Source: Viola odorata (taxonomy: Eukaryota; Streptophyta; Magnoliopsida; Malpighiales; Violaceae). From it: 64,000 nucleotides of DNA. Positions 46,126 to 56,519 of the stretch are shown piece by piece. Every line of letters starts with the position of its first letter. The first letter of the stretch is position 1. Made by a program: the position numbers and the translations under genes. Under the pieces are notes generated by a model, which was given only the letters and a program-made list of their open reading frames with translations, made no database searches and was not told the origin of the DNA. The stretch spans positions 38,325,656-38,389,655 of the forward strand of contig OY829539.1 in assembly GCA_963691705.1 (NCBI GenBank), given 5' to 3'.

Positions 46126-46978
46126 GTCGTTTGCCCCGGGTTTTATCTTCCTCTTCCTATCTCTTTTGTTTTTATTTCTGTTTTATTTGTTTGTGTTTGT
46201 TTTTGTTGTTTGTGGTTGATTCTTTCTCACATTGAGGACAATGTGTCCTTTAGGTGTGGGGGGGGATCACTTTCGTGTTTTAATTTGTGAGTCTTTATGT
46301 GTGTCTTTATGTTTGTTTGTGTGATTTTAATTACTATTTTGCATGATCAGTTTGTTTGTTTTTAGTTTTCCTATTTCTTCTGCATGTTTATTTCAGTAGT
46401 TGTGCATGTGTATTGCTTGTTTTTCGGTCTGTTTTTGTGTAGTTTTTCTTGTGTGTCTTGCACCCCTTTGTATGAAAATCAATCTCAAAGCTGAACTCTT
46501 GCAAGTACTTTTCCAATCAACTCTTTCTTTCAGTCCTAAACACTTCCTACATTGCAATATGTGCATTTATTTTCATAGAAGTATGATAAGTGTAGCTGTC
46601 CTAAGAAATATTTTGCTAGGACTGATTTGCCGTCTCCATCCCTAGGCCTAGGGATGAGGATCCCTGCCTCATCACTGCTGTCAGTTTTAAATTTTTGCTC
46701 GCATGAGTACCCCTTTAAATTCTTGCGTGTGGCTTCTCTTTTCATACCCTTTGGACTGCACGATGTTGGTGGTTCGGCACCATCATCCCAGCTTGGAGAA
46801 ACTTCCAATCGGTCGTGTGCTAACCCCTTATTTAGGGCCGATCATAGCACCATGGGGAGAGCCAAAAGTCTGCATGTGCATGTGTTTGAGTTCGAAAAAA
46901 AAAAAAAAAAAAGGAATGTGGAATGAAGGAAGGTTGAAAAGAAAAGAAAGAAAGAATGCGGAAGAAGAAGGAAAGTTG

Positions 46979-47010
<32 letters not shown>

Positions 47011-47463
47011 AAAAGAAAAAAATGCAAAAAAAAAAAAAAAAAAAAAAAAAATAGAATAAAAGAAGTGGAGAAAATAAAAGAAGCCTTTGGCTCATTATGT
47101 GTTTTAACTTTGCTCTTCACTACTGTTTGTGCTCTTTTAATTCTTGCATGTGTCAGCAGCAGTGTGTGTGGATTTAGAGCCTTAGGAGGAGACGGTTTTG
47201 AGGTTCTAGGATTATATTTCTTGGTTGACAGCTTGCTATTATGCTCCTATATAAATATTTGTACATTTATGATGTTGGGGGAGTTTAGCATTGCTTGGAG
47301 GAGTTGATTCTTGAAGTTTTTGCTTGAGTTCAGTCCAGAGTTGGATTTTCTAATCAAGGGGGTGTATTTTGTGTGTTTGTGTGTCTGATTGTCTGTTTTC
47401 TTTGTGTTTCTTTAGGTCTTGAGTTCATGCTTGGGGGCAAGCATGGTTCAAGTGTGGGGGGTT
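46126..47463 (+). other. 3' untranslated region of the Athila-like element
   Basis: No gene. It contains hairpin CACATTG-AGGA-CAATGTG at 46228-46245 followed by a G-run, the palindrome at 46637-46656, and an A-rich tract of about 165 bp at 46894-47060 with A-runs up to about 28. A second hairpin CATGCTTG-GGGG-CAAGCATG lies at 47426-47445, and a purine tract GTGTGGGGGGTT sits directly before the 3' LTR. Confidence 0.8.
47452..47463 (+). other. Polypurine tract of the Athila-like element
   Basis: GTGTGGGGGGTT immediately upstream of the 3' LTR start TGATTGG at 47464. This is the expected site for plus-strand DNA priming. Confidence 0.75.
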
Positions 47464-49007
47464 TGATTGGTTGTTTATATTCGATGATTTTTGCTCTCTT
47501 TATCTTATGTTTTGAGAGCATTTGATTGCTTCTTTTGGCCATTTACTTCCCTTTTCCTTTGTTCAGGCTTGAGAGATCAGTTGGAATGAAAAGGAGTTGA
47601 TTTGGTGAAAGATAGAGCATTCTCCAATCATGGCCGTTTTGGAGGATGATTGCAGAAATTTTCCCTTACTCATCCCTAGGCCTAGGGATGAGTCAGGCGA
47701 TCTGGTGAAATTCTGGGCAGTCCGCCCTTGTTTATGCGTGCCGAGGATTAATTTATTTCTTAGTGCTTTTCTTGTCCCCTGAGCATGCTAGACAGCTTTT
47801 TGACTCCACTATCTCGTGTTCCCTTATTTCCTTTGACTCAAGAACTCCTTGGAGACTCCATAGGAATATATTCCATCCCTCTTAGTGCTAGACAAGAATT
47901 TATTCTTGTCTCTTCCTTGTTGTTGGAGCCGCATGCTTGCATTGTTTGTCCCTTGAGTGCTTGCTCCTTGGGGAGTTGTGAGAGGGCATGGCTGAGCTAT
48001 AGAAAGAGAAGACTTTCGTCCAAGGAGGGGGGTTGAACATCATCACATTCGGACAGAGAGAGAGAGGAGACGAGGATAGCAAGGAGAGCGGGCTGCACTT
48101 CTTCACCACCATTTTCCAGATTTGTTTTACTTTGAACAATAGTTTTTATTTGTAATTTTAATTATGTATTGTAGCTAATTACCTCTGATTCTTGGTAGAG
48201 ATTAGAGGTTGACTATCCATGTTATTGTGAGACTCTTATTGGAATTAATATGAATGTTTTTATATCTCTTTTCTTCTCACTTTAATTGTTAAAACTTGTT
48301 CTTGTTGAATTAAAAGCTTGATCAACTCTTGATTTAATTTGAATGGGTAATGTCAGTTTCATTTATGTTCAGTGTGATTCCTGCATTTATGAAGATTGAG
48401 TAGACAACTAGTGAATATTTGACATAAGACTTGTCTTTAGGATCTAGGTAGAAAGGAAAGAATGGGTCTAGGTTTAGGGCTGAGTGCCGTATCTATCCCT
48501 AGGTCTAGGGATGGGTTTCCCGTATGGTTACGATTTTCCAGCAACTTGGCAAATTGTTAGGAAGGTTAGGGTCGTTATTAGAGGGCCTCTTTTAATCGAC
48601 TTGTATAGGGGGAAACTTGGGAATATAGAGGGTCTCTTATTCCTTTAACATCTCTATAAATTCATTTCAGAATATGTTTTGTCAATGATCAAATAACAAA
48701 GGATAGTCACCTTGTTTAAATCTCTACCAAGGATTATTTCTCTATATCTGATTTCACTCACATTTTCAGTTATAATTCGTGCATGCTACTGTCACTACTG
48801 ATTTACATTCAAAGTACTGTTTTTAATTCGGTTTTAATTACAAAAACTCCCCCCAACTTTGTTCCGATTTGGTTTTTAACAAGAAAAATACAAATTACTC
48901 AAAGATTTCCTCCCCGTGTTCGAACCTTTCACTACTATCTACATTATATTTTGTGGTTTAGCACTGAATTGTATCTTTTTATTTATGGTTGAGAACGACT
49001 TCAGTCA
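47464..49007 (+). repeat. 3' LTR of the intact Athila-like element
   Basis: 1544 bp, same length as the 5' LTR and differing at two positions by eye. It carries palindromes at 47668-47693 and 48494-48515. Confidence 0.95.
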
Positions 49008-49012
49008 GTGAC

Positions 49013-49332
49013 ATCAGTTTCCTGGAGAACATGATGACGAAGTCCGGCGAGGATATCCTGGAGCTCCAGGGAATGATGACCCCGATTCAGGCCAGGATCG
49101 GGCTGCTACCATGGAGGATTTCAATCCTATTGGGAATGTCTCCAAGTTGGCCGTCGCCGTCTGCCGTATTGAGGTAGCTATCGCCATGGTGCAGCAGAGA
49201 AAGGATCTGCTGAACTGCTACCTGAAGAGTATGAGGAGCACCTCTTCTGAGCTGACTTTAGTGGAAGAGGCCTTGAGGGATATCCCTACCCTGCTGGTGG
49301 ACGACGACAATGACGCCGGGTCCCGGGCTTGA
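49013..49332 (+). pseudogene. Remainder of antisense ORF A in the Tat-like element
   Basis: Continues the frame begun at 36491 with ISFLENMMTKSGEDILELQG. After about 25 codons the reading must shift to the frame of MEDFNPIGNVSKLAVAVCRI to stay open to the TGA at about 49330 (ends DNDAGSRA). The protein is small, helical and acidic at its end (DDDNDAG). Unrecognised. It is already frameshifted, apart from the Athila-like insertion. Confidence 0.5.
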
Positions 49333-49857
49333 ATGCTTGCCGCTCCGCTTTCTCTTTTGTTTTCTCTTTGTATATTTTATGTATGCGGACGTATATTCAG
49401 GCCGTTAGGCCGTAATGAAACTTGTTTTCGTTATTGGCCTGGTGATCTTTATCCTTCTTTTCAGGGCGTCAACCCTTGCTTTAATTGAGGGCTATGCCAG
49501 CCCAACTGAAAACGAGTCTAACATTGATCAGATATTTGCAGTATTTATTCTTCTTTATCTGCCAGGTGGCGACGGTTACTTAGGCAAACTGTTCTGCTAA
49601 TCACGCGTCGTCTCTCCAGCAATAACTGATTCGGCGGTTTTTCTGTGCTTCTTGATCGTCGAGAAATTTCAACAGGCGTGACCAAAGGATTCGATTCGGT
49701 CATAATGGTTGATCTTTTCGAGATGCATTAAATTGTCCTCCTCTCTTTTGTGGAAAATCTGAAGAGTCTCACCACTGTGACTATTTATGGGGAGTTCTTC
49801 TTCTTTTTCCTATTCATCTTCTTCTTTGAATTTTGTTGCTGCTACTGATTCTCTCTC
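49333..49857 (+). other. Spacer between antisense ORFs A and B
   Basis: No convincing gene. GCCCAACTGAAAACGAG at about 49499 repeats GCCCAACTGAAAATGAG at 35759, next to the LTR. A possible plus-strand TATA (CTATTTAT) is at about 49780, some 75 bp before the ATG of ORF B. Confidence 0.4.
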
Positions 49858-50283
49858 ATGGCTGATTCGTATGATCAGGTTTTCGACGAGCGGGAATCTC
49901 GCCCGACTCCTCCCACTACTCCGGATTCTGACAATCCCCCTTTGCCGCCATGCCGGAAGAGGCGGTTGTCACATCGTAGAGGTCGGAAGAAGTCGTAGAA
50001 GAGAGCGCATTTTGATACTATTGGCTGGTATCCTTCTCCTCAGCCCCTCCAGTTTGTGAGGGTAAAAGATTGTTTCCTCCCGCTGACTGGTTTGAGGAGG
50101 AAATTCCTTCAGGCGATACCGTCGCAAAGGCGGCATCCTCTGTTGTCAAAGAGGAATCGAAACCATTGATGCCGAGTTCAGGGCGGAAAGCTGACAAATC
50201 CCCTCCTTTCGCGGATGAGGAGCTTCTGCCCTCAGACAACGAATACTGGTACTGGCCCTCTTACTGGTCTGACGATGATTGAT
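49858..50283 (+). pseudogene. Antisense ORF B: short basic-then-acidic protein, frameshifted
   Basis: The ATG at 49858 begins MADSYDQVFDERESRPTPPT and is Pro-rich then Arg/Lys-rich (CRKRRLSHRRGRKKS), ending at a TAG near 49998. A second frame at about 50070-50283 reads EESKPLMPSSGRKADKSPPF and ends YWYWPSYWSDDD. They look like the two halves of one broken small gene. I do not recognise it. Confidence 0.4.
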
Positions 50284-50570
50284 TTCGCCATTGGTAACCC
50301 TTTGTAGATGCCGTATGGCTTATCATGAAATGAAATGACGCTTTGCTTTTTTAGTTTTCCCTGTTCGGGCGTTAGCTCCTCTTTGCATTGTTATCGCTGA
50401 AAAACTAACTGTTGCCTTGATTGTAACCGTTCGCAACTGATTGCCAGTGACTACCCCCTCTAGAAGATATAAATGCGTAGACATAAATATCCTTCTGAGG
50501 TTTTCACACGTGTTACTTTGGCTTTGTGGCGTGTCCCATTTTTACAGGCTGTTCAATTTTCGAACCCAAC

Positions 50571-50580
50571 CTTTAAAAGG
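50571..50580 (+). promoter_or_regulatory. TATA-like box of antisense gene C
   Basis: CTTTAAAAGG, about 185 bp before the ATG at 50760. The paralogous gene D has TTATAAAAC at about 53300, 173 bp before its ATG, so spacing is kept. Confidence 0.4.
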
Positions 50581-50759
50581 GAGCAACTGCTCTCTTTTAA
50601 TACTGTTTGCTGGCACTTCGAAATTTTCCCTTCTCTCTCTAGATTTTTGCTCTCAAAGAAGCTACAACCGCCGCTCATCGGCGTCGACGGTTTTGTCCAC
50701 CGCCTTCTGCTCAAGGTACTTCGCTTCTTTTCCTCAGATTTTCTTCTTGTTGATTCATT

Positions 50760-52888
50760 ATGAGTACATCTAGGATACCCAAAGATTCTCAGTGGCCTCT
50801 GGCCACAAATAGGTCTCTGAGGAGTCTTCAAATTCTCCAGCAGCCCATAGATGTAGAATTTGAGAGAACTCCTAGTATTTTTGTTGATCAAGCGGTGTTG
50901 GAGGCAGAGTTGGAGGAAAATGGTATCGTTTTCCCTCTAGGTTGCTCCGTTAGAATTCCTGATGCCGGTTACCGGCTTCATGATCCTCTATCGGGGTCGA
51001 TAGGATGTTATACTTTAACATGTTCCTTTATGGCTTTCGCTTTCCCATCCACGAAGCGGTGAAGAGATTATTAGTTCGATATGACATTAACCCAGCTCAG
51101 CTTACGCCTCCTTCTTGGTATGGGATTTTGGCCTTCATTCGTATTTGCGAGTTGCGGGGTATCCTTGTCCCGTCTATCAATTTATTCCGCAAATTTTTTA
51201 GTTTTAGGTGCCGCAACTGTGTGGTAGATATCACCCCAAGATGGAATGACGCGCTGTTGCAGTCATTCTGGCAGAGATTCCGGGGCTTCGAAGAGACTGT
51301 GGCCGATTGGAAAAGTGATTTCTTTATTGTGAATTTGCCTTTCCTCCCTTGGCCCAGGAGTTTCAATCGGTGTCTTAATGACTCCATTTGGACGACCCGT
51401 CAACAATATCCAAGGAAGAGCTTCGACAAACAAACGTGCTGCTGGAGCTGAAATCGTCTTATCACATTCGAGAGTTTGCCTTGCACAGGCTTATAGAGAA
51501 GTGTACTATAAGTAAGTTTCTTTTCTCTAGTTATCGCTTCAGCTAATTCACTGTTCTGATATGTTTTGTTGGTAGGTGACGCTGGAAACCAAGCGTCGAG
51601 CGATAAAGATGTTCCTTTGAACGTAAGGCCGCTTCAGTCACTGCCACCATCTCCTCCGCCTGAGAGTTCCAGTCACCCTGCCGCTCCTCTAAAAAGAAAA
51701 AGATTCAAGACTATCGCCAAGCGCAGTATCTCCAACCGCACCTCCTATTTTCTCGAGAACTGGTTACCCATTCGGCAAGGAGTGACTCCGAATCGTCCTA
51801 AGACTGAAATATCCGACAGCGACAACGAGGACATGGATAATGATTCTGGGCTTCGTCACGCTTCCGCATCTCAGCGGAAGAAGCTACGCATGGGAAATAG
51901 CAACCCAATCGCCGAAGCTACTTCGAATAAAGCTAGCGAAACCCTTGCTACTGGGGCTGGCTCTTTTGGCGGTGCGAGTACTTCCAAGGTAGCTGTAGCA
52001 GCTGAGGCGTCAACCGACATTCCTCCTAATATTCCTGAGGTTTCGTCGGAGGTCAACCTTCCTCCTCTAACTGCCGCTCCTGACTCCCCTATCTCTTCTT
52101 TTATTCCTGACGTTGCCGCCTCGAATCCTAAACCTGCCGTTACTCCTGACCCTCTGTTAAATGGCTTTTCGCCATTATTCTGCACTTTTATCTCAGGACC
52201 TGGGGGTTGTGCTGAAAGTTGTTCTCCTCCCTTTATTGATGATCTGTCTCCTCAAGGCCCTTAAGGAGCCACTTCCTATCGCTTGGATCTATCTACCTTT
52301 GGCACTAGCGGACTTCGTGCACTGGGAATATCGGATCCGTTATCATGGAGCAAGCCGGTGGGTTCTATTGTGGGTGCGATATTTAGCTCTGCTGAAGATA
52401 GGGAGGAGACGTCAGAGCTTCCTCTAGAGGTTCATCGCGAACGCGCTTTGAATGACGTGCTGGCCAGCTTTCGCATGTTGAATTACTTTCTCGATATCCA
52501 GGGTGACAAGGCTCGAGGTTCCCCCTCTAAGGTGGCGGAGCTGACGCAGCTCTAAAGCGATACCAAAGCTGAGCTTGACGACTGTTGTGCTGAATTGGCC
52601 AGAGAAAAGTCGATAGGGAAGGCTAAGATAGAGCTTCTGGAAGCGGAACTAATGGCTGCCAATAGAAGAAACTCTCTCCTTCGTGAAGAGATATCAGCCC
52701 GCGACGCGAAGCTAGCGAAGGTGCCCGATGAGATGTCGCGCTGGAAGGACAATGCGATACATGCCTTTGCTGCTGGATTTCCAGATTATTATCGCAGCAA
52801 GGCTTTCGATCCTGCCAAGATAGCTGACTACGCCTTCGAGAGGTTGAAGGATATAAACGCCGGGGGCGACAAAGGAGTCCTTCTGTGA
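50760..52888 (+). pseudogene. Antisense gene C, putative gypsy-type transposon family (PF04195-like), broken
   Basis: Runs opposite to the host's gag-pol. The N-terminus (MSTSRIPKDSQWPL) leads to a frameshift near 51005. Then follows the conserved domain FNMFLYGFRFPIHEAVKRLL, INPAQLTPPSWYGILAF, RCRNCVVDITPRWND, WKSDFFIV, typical of the plant 'putative gypsy type transposon' family. More shifts follow after 51400. A short intron is likely at 51512-51575 (GTAAGT...GGTAG). The second exon is Pro/Ser-rich and nuclear-signal-like (PLKRKRFKT), then frames at 52283-52555 and 52595-52888 give a helical, coiled-coil tail (LEAELMAANRRNSLLREEIS). It is paralogous to gene D at 53474. Role unknown; such antisense ORFs are recorded in some Tat elements. 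Confidence 0.7.
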
Positions 52889-53473
52889 TGGGAGCGAGGC
52901 AGCGTTTGAGAATGTTTTATTTTATTTTCCTTTTAGCATTGGTTTCATTTGGCTTGTAATAACTAATAACGCTTGCATAATAACGGCTGTCATTCCGCTC
53001 TGGATAACTATTAATTTGCTTCTTGACGTTATCTTTGTTGATTACGTCATCACGCTTGGCCTCTTTCTATTAAAGTAATTCTGCTTTTTCGGAGCATTTA
53101 ATGCTCAGAATCCCCTCATTAATATGAGCGAAGGATTATGATGGTTCGGAGACACGTGTCTGCTCATCAGGACGCTAGGGCTAGCATGATTTGATAGGAT
53201 CAAAACGTCTTCTCTCCTTTCTAGGGTTATACTCATTGCTTTCGCCTGTCACGCGCGTTGCGACTGTTCCAGCAGTCATTTCTTTTAGCCTCTTAGGGTT
53301 ATAAAACCCCCAACTTTATTTCTTTTTCTACTTTCGACAATCTATTTCTCTGCATCTTGTCAAATCATCTTGCATTTCTGGTTTTCATCTTCTGGGTATT
53401 TAAATTTTCTTCTAAAAAGGTACTTCTTCACTTCCCTTACTGTGCTCTTCATCTTTTATTTTCTTTTTTCGCC
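52889..53473 (+). other. Spacer and promoter region between antisense genes C and D
   Basis: Non-coding. A TATA box, TTATAAAAC, is near 53300. The word AAGGTACTTC occurs before the ATG here (about 53419) and in gene C (about 50713), possibly a shared 5' UTR splice site. Confidence 0.5.
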
Positions 53474-55918
53474 ATGGCGAAAAGAAAAACTCGTGCCTCT
53501 GGGTCTAAATCAGTTGACGAAGAAAAGATAGAAACCATAGTCAGTACTATTACTTCTTCTGCCATCCTTGATAAACATCTGAATAAGGCCACCCTCCCTG
53601 AGGGTTTTAAGGCCACCGTCACTCCTGTGTCTTTACGCCTGAATAACGTTCTGACCGGTAAGCACATAATTATGTATGCCCAGATGTTCCGTTATGGTTT
53701 CCGGTTTCCGGTTGACCCATTCATCAAAGAGTTGCTTACTTCTCTGGATCTGAACCCTGTTCAATTGGCCCCGAATGCCTACTGTGGCATTTATGCATTT
53801 CTAGAACTCTGCAAGTACAAAGGAATTGCATCTCCTTCCCTTGCATTACTGAAGTCTTTGTTCAAGATGTATAACCGTCGGGGTGTAATAGCGATATCAC
53901 CCCGTTATGATGATGATTCACTCCAGAACTTTACCTGGAAACTCCTTCACCTGGAGTCTTCCGTTGATAAATGGAAAGAGCAGTTTTTTGTGGTTGAGAC
54001 TCCTGAGCTTCCGGAGTCATGGTGGCGGTCTGGTTTCAATCAAAGCGTTAAGGACAGGGCTTGGCGCCGAGAGGCTCTTGACGAGATGGAACAAGGCTAG
54101 TTTGATAAATTGCTCAGTCTGGACATCAGCGTTCATACCCGCCTTTTGGCTTGCGGGATCGATATTAGAGCCTGCGTTAGACGTGAGTATTGCGTCAATC
54201 TTTGACTTTCAGTATCAGTACTAACGCTGACGCTGTCTTGTTTTTTTGCAGCAACTGATCCGAATTTCATTCCGGAGAGCGTTAGGAGGCGCCGAAAGAG
54301 ACTTCGAGATAAAGAAGCGGCCGCGGCTGTTAATATCGCCACCGCTTCAGCTGCTCCTTCTGTCACCGCTTTAGTTCCTCCCCAAACAACTTCCGCCTTA
54401 GCTGACGCTGAAACCGACACCATTCCGATCGGTGTTCCGGTCATATCAATCGTTGTTCGTCCACCCCAATCAGATGCGCGCAGGGCTTCCGCGAAGGGAA
54501 AGAAGAAAAGGAAGACAAAGAGCATTGCTACCCTCCATCCACTAATTTCGCCTTCTTCAGATACGGCCGGCTCCTCGGAAGCACCTGTCGCTGAGGCGGT
54601 AACAACTACTGTTGCCTTATACTTTTTGTGCTGCTTTTTCAATATTTTTCTGCCTTTCCTTTAGTTTTTCATTGTTTTTTCTTCATAGGTTACCACCCGT
54701 GCCTCTACTCCTGCACCTTCACGAGGTAATATGGACTTGAGGCGTATTCTTTATCAGCCAAGGAAGAAGAAGAGGTCCAACGAGGTAGGCCCAAGCCCGT
54801 CCTCGACTCAGATGGATGTTGGGGTGGGGCCTCAAGCCGTCCTTGTCTCTTCCGTACCTCCCACGGGTCAGGCTGGTAGTATTTTTGAGGGAGTGTTCAT
54901 GCCTGGGTCTTTCGATAATTCCCCACCTTCATTCGGTTCGGAAGTACCTCACTATTCCTCCAACGTGGTCCATACTGATGATCTATCGGGTTTCTCCGCC
55001 TATCAGTCTCAGGGATCATTCATGCCTCAGGGAGGTTCTGCTTCGAACCAGCCTTATGAAGTGGTCGGGCCCCAGGGGGGTTCCGCTTCGAACCTGCTTC
55101 CTTCTCCTGCCGCGGTGGTCTTTGTTCCTTCTGATGCTTCCATGCTTAAGCGCTTCGGGGAGGGGACACTAGTGTCCACTCTTATGGCCGATGTGAGCTC
55201 ATATAACGCCACTGGGCCTATCACCCATCAAGTGGATATGACTTCGCTTCGTAGTTTAGGGATTGCAGCCATGGGGGGCGTTAACTCAGCCGTTACTGCT
55301 TCGTTCTTAGCTGCACACATGCTAACGTCCCCTGAGGAATGAAGCGCCTTCGCTGCTAGGGGAGACGAAGAGCAAGCCGACTTGCTGCGCACTAAACTTT
55401 TCACTAGGTTCCTCGAATTTCATCACTATACTGAGCGCGCATCGCAAAAGGCTGCTGACCTTGCCGCTTCTGTAGCCCAGCTTTCACAGGATCGAGAGGA
55501 AAAAAAACGGCTACTGGAAGAGCAAGATGGATATATGAAGGCCCTGGAGGCAGCCAAGGAGGAGGCAAAGGAGGCGAAGGAACAACTGGCTAAATCTAAC
55601 GCTGCTCTGGCGGCTGAACAGGCAAAGATTATCGCTCTCGAGGCAGAGAGAACAACCTTAGCGGAAGAGAGAGCAACTTTGGTAGAACAGAAAACAGCGC
55701 TTGAGGCAGAAACATCAATCAAGTGTCACTGGTACATTGAAAAGACTGCTTCTATCATGGCTAACAGCTTTGTGGAGATTCACGGGGAAGAACTTTATGA
55801 CGGAGACGCTGTTTCCAACGTTTTTCATAAGAATTCTTCCGATCTGAATGACGAGGGCTTCTGCTTTGCCAGGTCGAAGGGCTACCCAGAGGTAGGGATT
55901 GTCGAAGACCAGGAGTAG
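53474..55918 (+). pseudogene. Antisense gene D, putative gypsy-type transposon family (PF04195-like), near-complete
   Basis: The ATG at 53474 begins MAKRKTRASGSKSVDEE. The conserved domain spans about residues 70-200: MFRYGFRFPVDPFIKELLTS, LNPVQLAPNAYCGIYAFLEL, GVIAISPRYDDDSLQNF, WKEQFFVVETPELP. A TAG interrupts at 54098-54100. The frame then continues to a likely donor TTAGAC|GTGAGT near 54183, with the acceptor TTTTTTTGCAG near 54252. A second intron is probable at about 54599-54688. Exon 3 is Ser/Pro-rich, has a TGA near 55340, and ends with a long coiled coil (EEKKRLLEEQDGYMKALEAA...) and a TAG at 55916. With only two stops it is better kept than gene C. It is antisense to the Tat-like gag-pol. 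Confidence 0.75.
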
Positions 55919-56510
55919 GAAGGGTGTTATCGCTCCTTTCTTTTTGTGAGGATCGAGTGTTTTGTACATGTTTTGCATACTTTTGTATCCCTTCGTGGTT
56001 ATTTGATTCTGAACAATGATACTTTTGTGACATCGGCTTTTGTTAGGGCCATTTTCCTTTCCCGTATTTCTTTTTCTTCGAATTTTGTATTGTGGCCTTC
56101 GCTCCCTTAACACCCTGATCAGGCTTTGTCATGCTCATCTTAACCACTGCTTGGCCCCGTCAGGGAAGACATTCCTGAAAGAAGAATGCTTCTTTCCTTG
56201 ATCAAAAGAGATAACGAACCCTATCCCTTGAATCGCGTCAACATCAGCGTGGTTGGCCTTCACGTCTACTTTGCTGACGAGTTATACAAGGCTTTTATCA
56301 ATTCGAGTGCCGCGATCTCTTGAAGCTAGAGATATCTTGCACACTCTCAATTAATATCTATTAGTAAGAAATAAGCGATAACAGACACAAGTTTCCCGTA
56401 GGAGCTGATCCGCCGCCATTCTAGGGTATCAGTGTCACTGGTTATCGCTTTCTCAACCAGCTCACTTCACCAGGGATTCCGCATCTGGTTACTTGATGGG
56501 ATTTCACGAC
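55919..56510. other. Spacer downstream of antisense gene D
   Basis: No gene seen. It separates the convergent 3' ends of the antisense genes (plus strand) and the integrase side (minus strand). Short frames are not conserved. Confidence 0.5.
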
Positions 56511-56519
56511 TTTTCGTAT

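Larger units (their letters stand above)
36764..48515. repeat. Dispersed palindrome family, ten clear copies in the intact element
   Basis: Core CATCCCTAGGCCTAGGGATG. Copies: 36764-36789 (perfect 26 bp), 37591-37612, 38291-38320, 39697-39722 (perfect 26 bp), 40798-40823, 42342-42363, 43769-43788, 46637-46656, 47668-47693 and 48494-48515. A degenerate copy is at 44732-44757. Outer arms differ between sites yet remain complementary: ACTCATC/GATGAGT, ATCCATC/GATGGAT, GAGTC/GACTC. Most single mismatches are T opposite G, which would pair as U-G in RNA. Confidence 0.95.
36560..49007 (+). mobile_element. Intact young Athila-like retrotransposon (level 3), 12448 bp
   Basis: Two 1544-bp LTRs (36560-38103 and 47464-49007) start TGATTGG and end TTCAGTCA. 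The target duplication GTGAC is perfect at 36555-36559 and 49008-49012. I see two differences between the LTRs (36676 G versus 47580 T; 37749 C versus 48653-48660 T). Primer site at 38109-38126, purine tract just before 47464, gag-pol unbroken, second ORF unbroken. No chromodomain follows integrase, and the DLGA protease motif, tRNA-Asp primer and downstream ORF all indicate the Athila group. It carries ten clear palindromes of one family. Confidence 0.95.

Noticed and set aside
46703..47120. Lys-rich and Phe-rich frames of about 90-118 codons
   Set aside because: Products of the A-rich tract in the 3' UTR.
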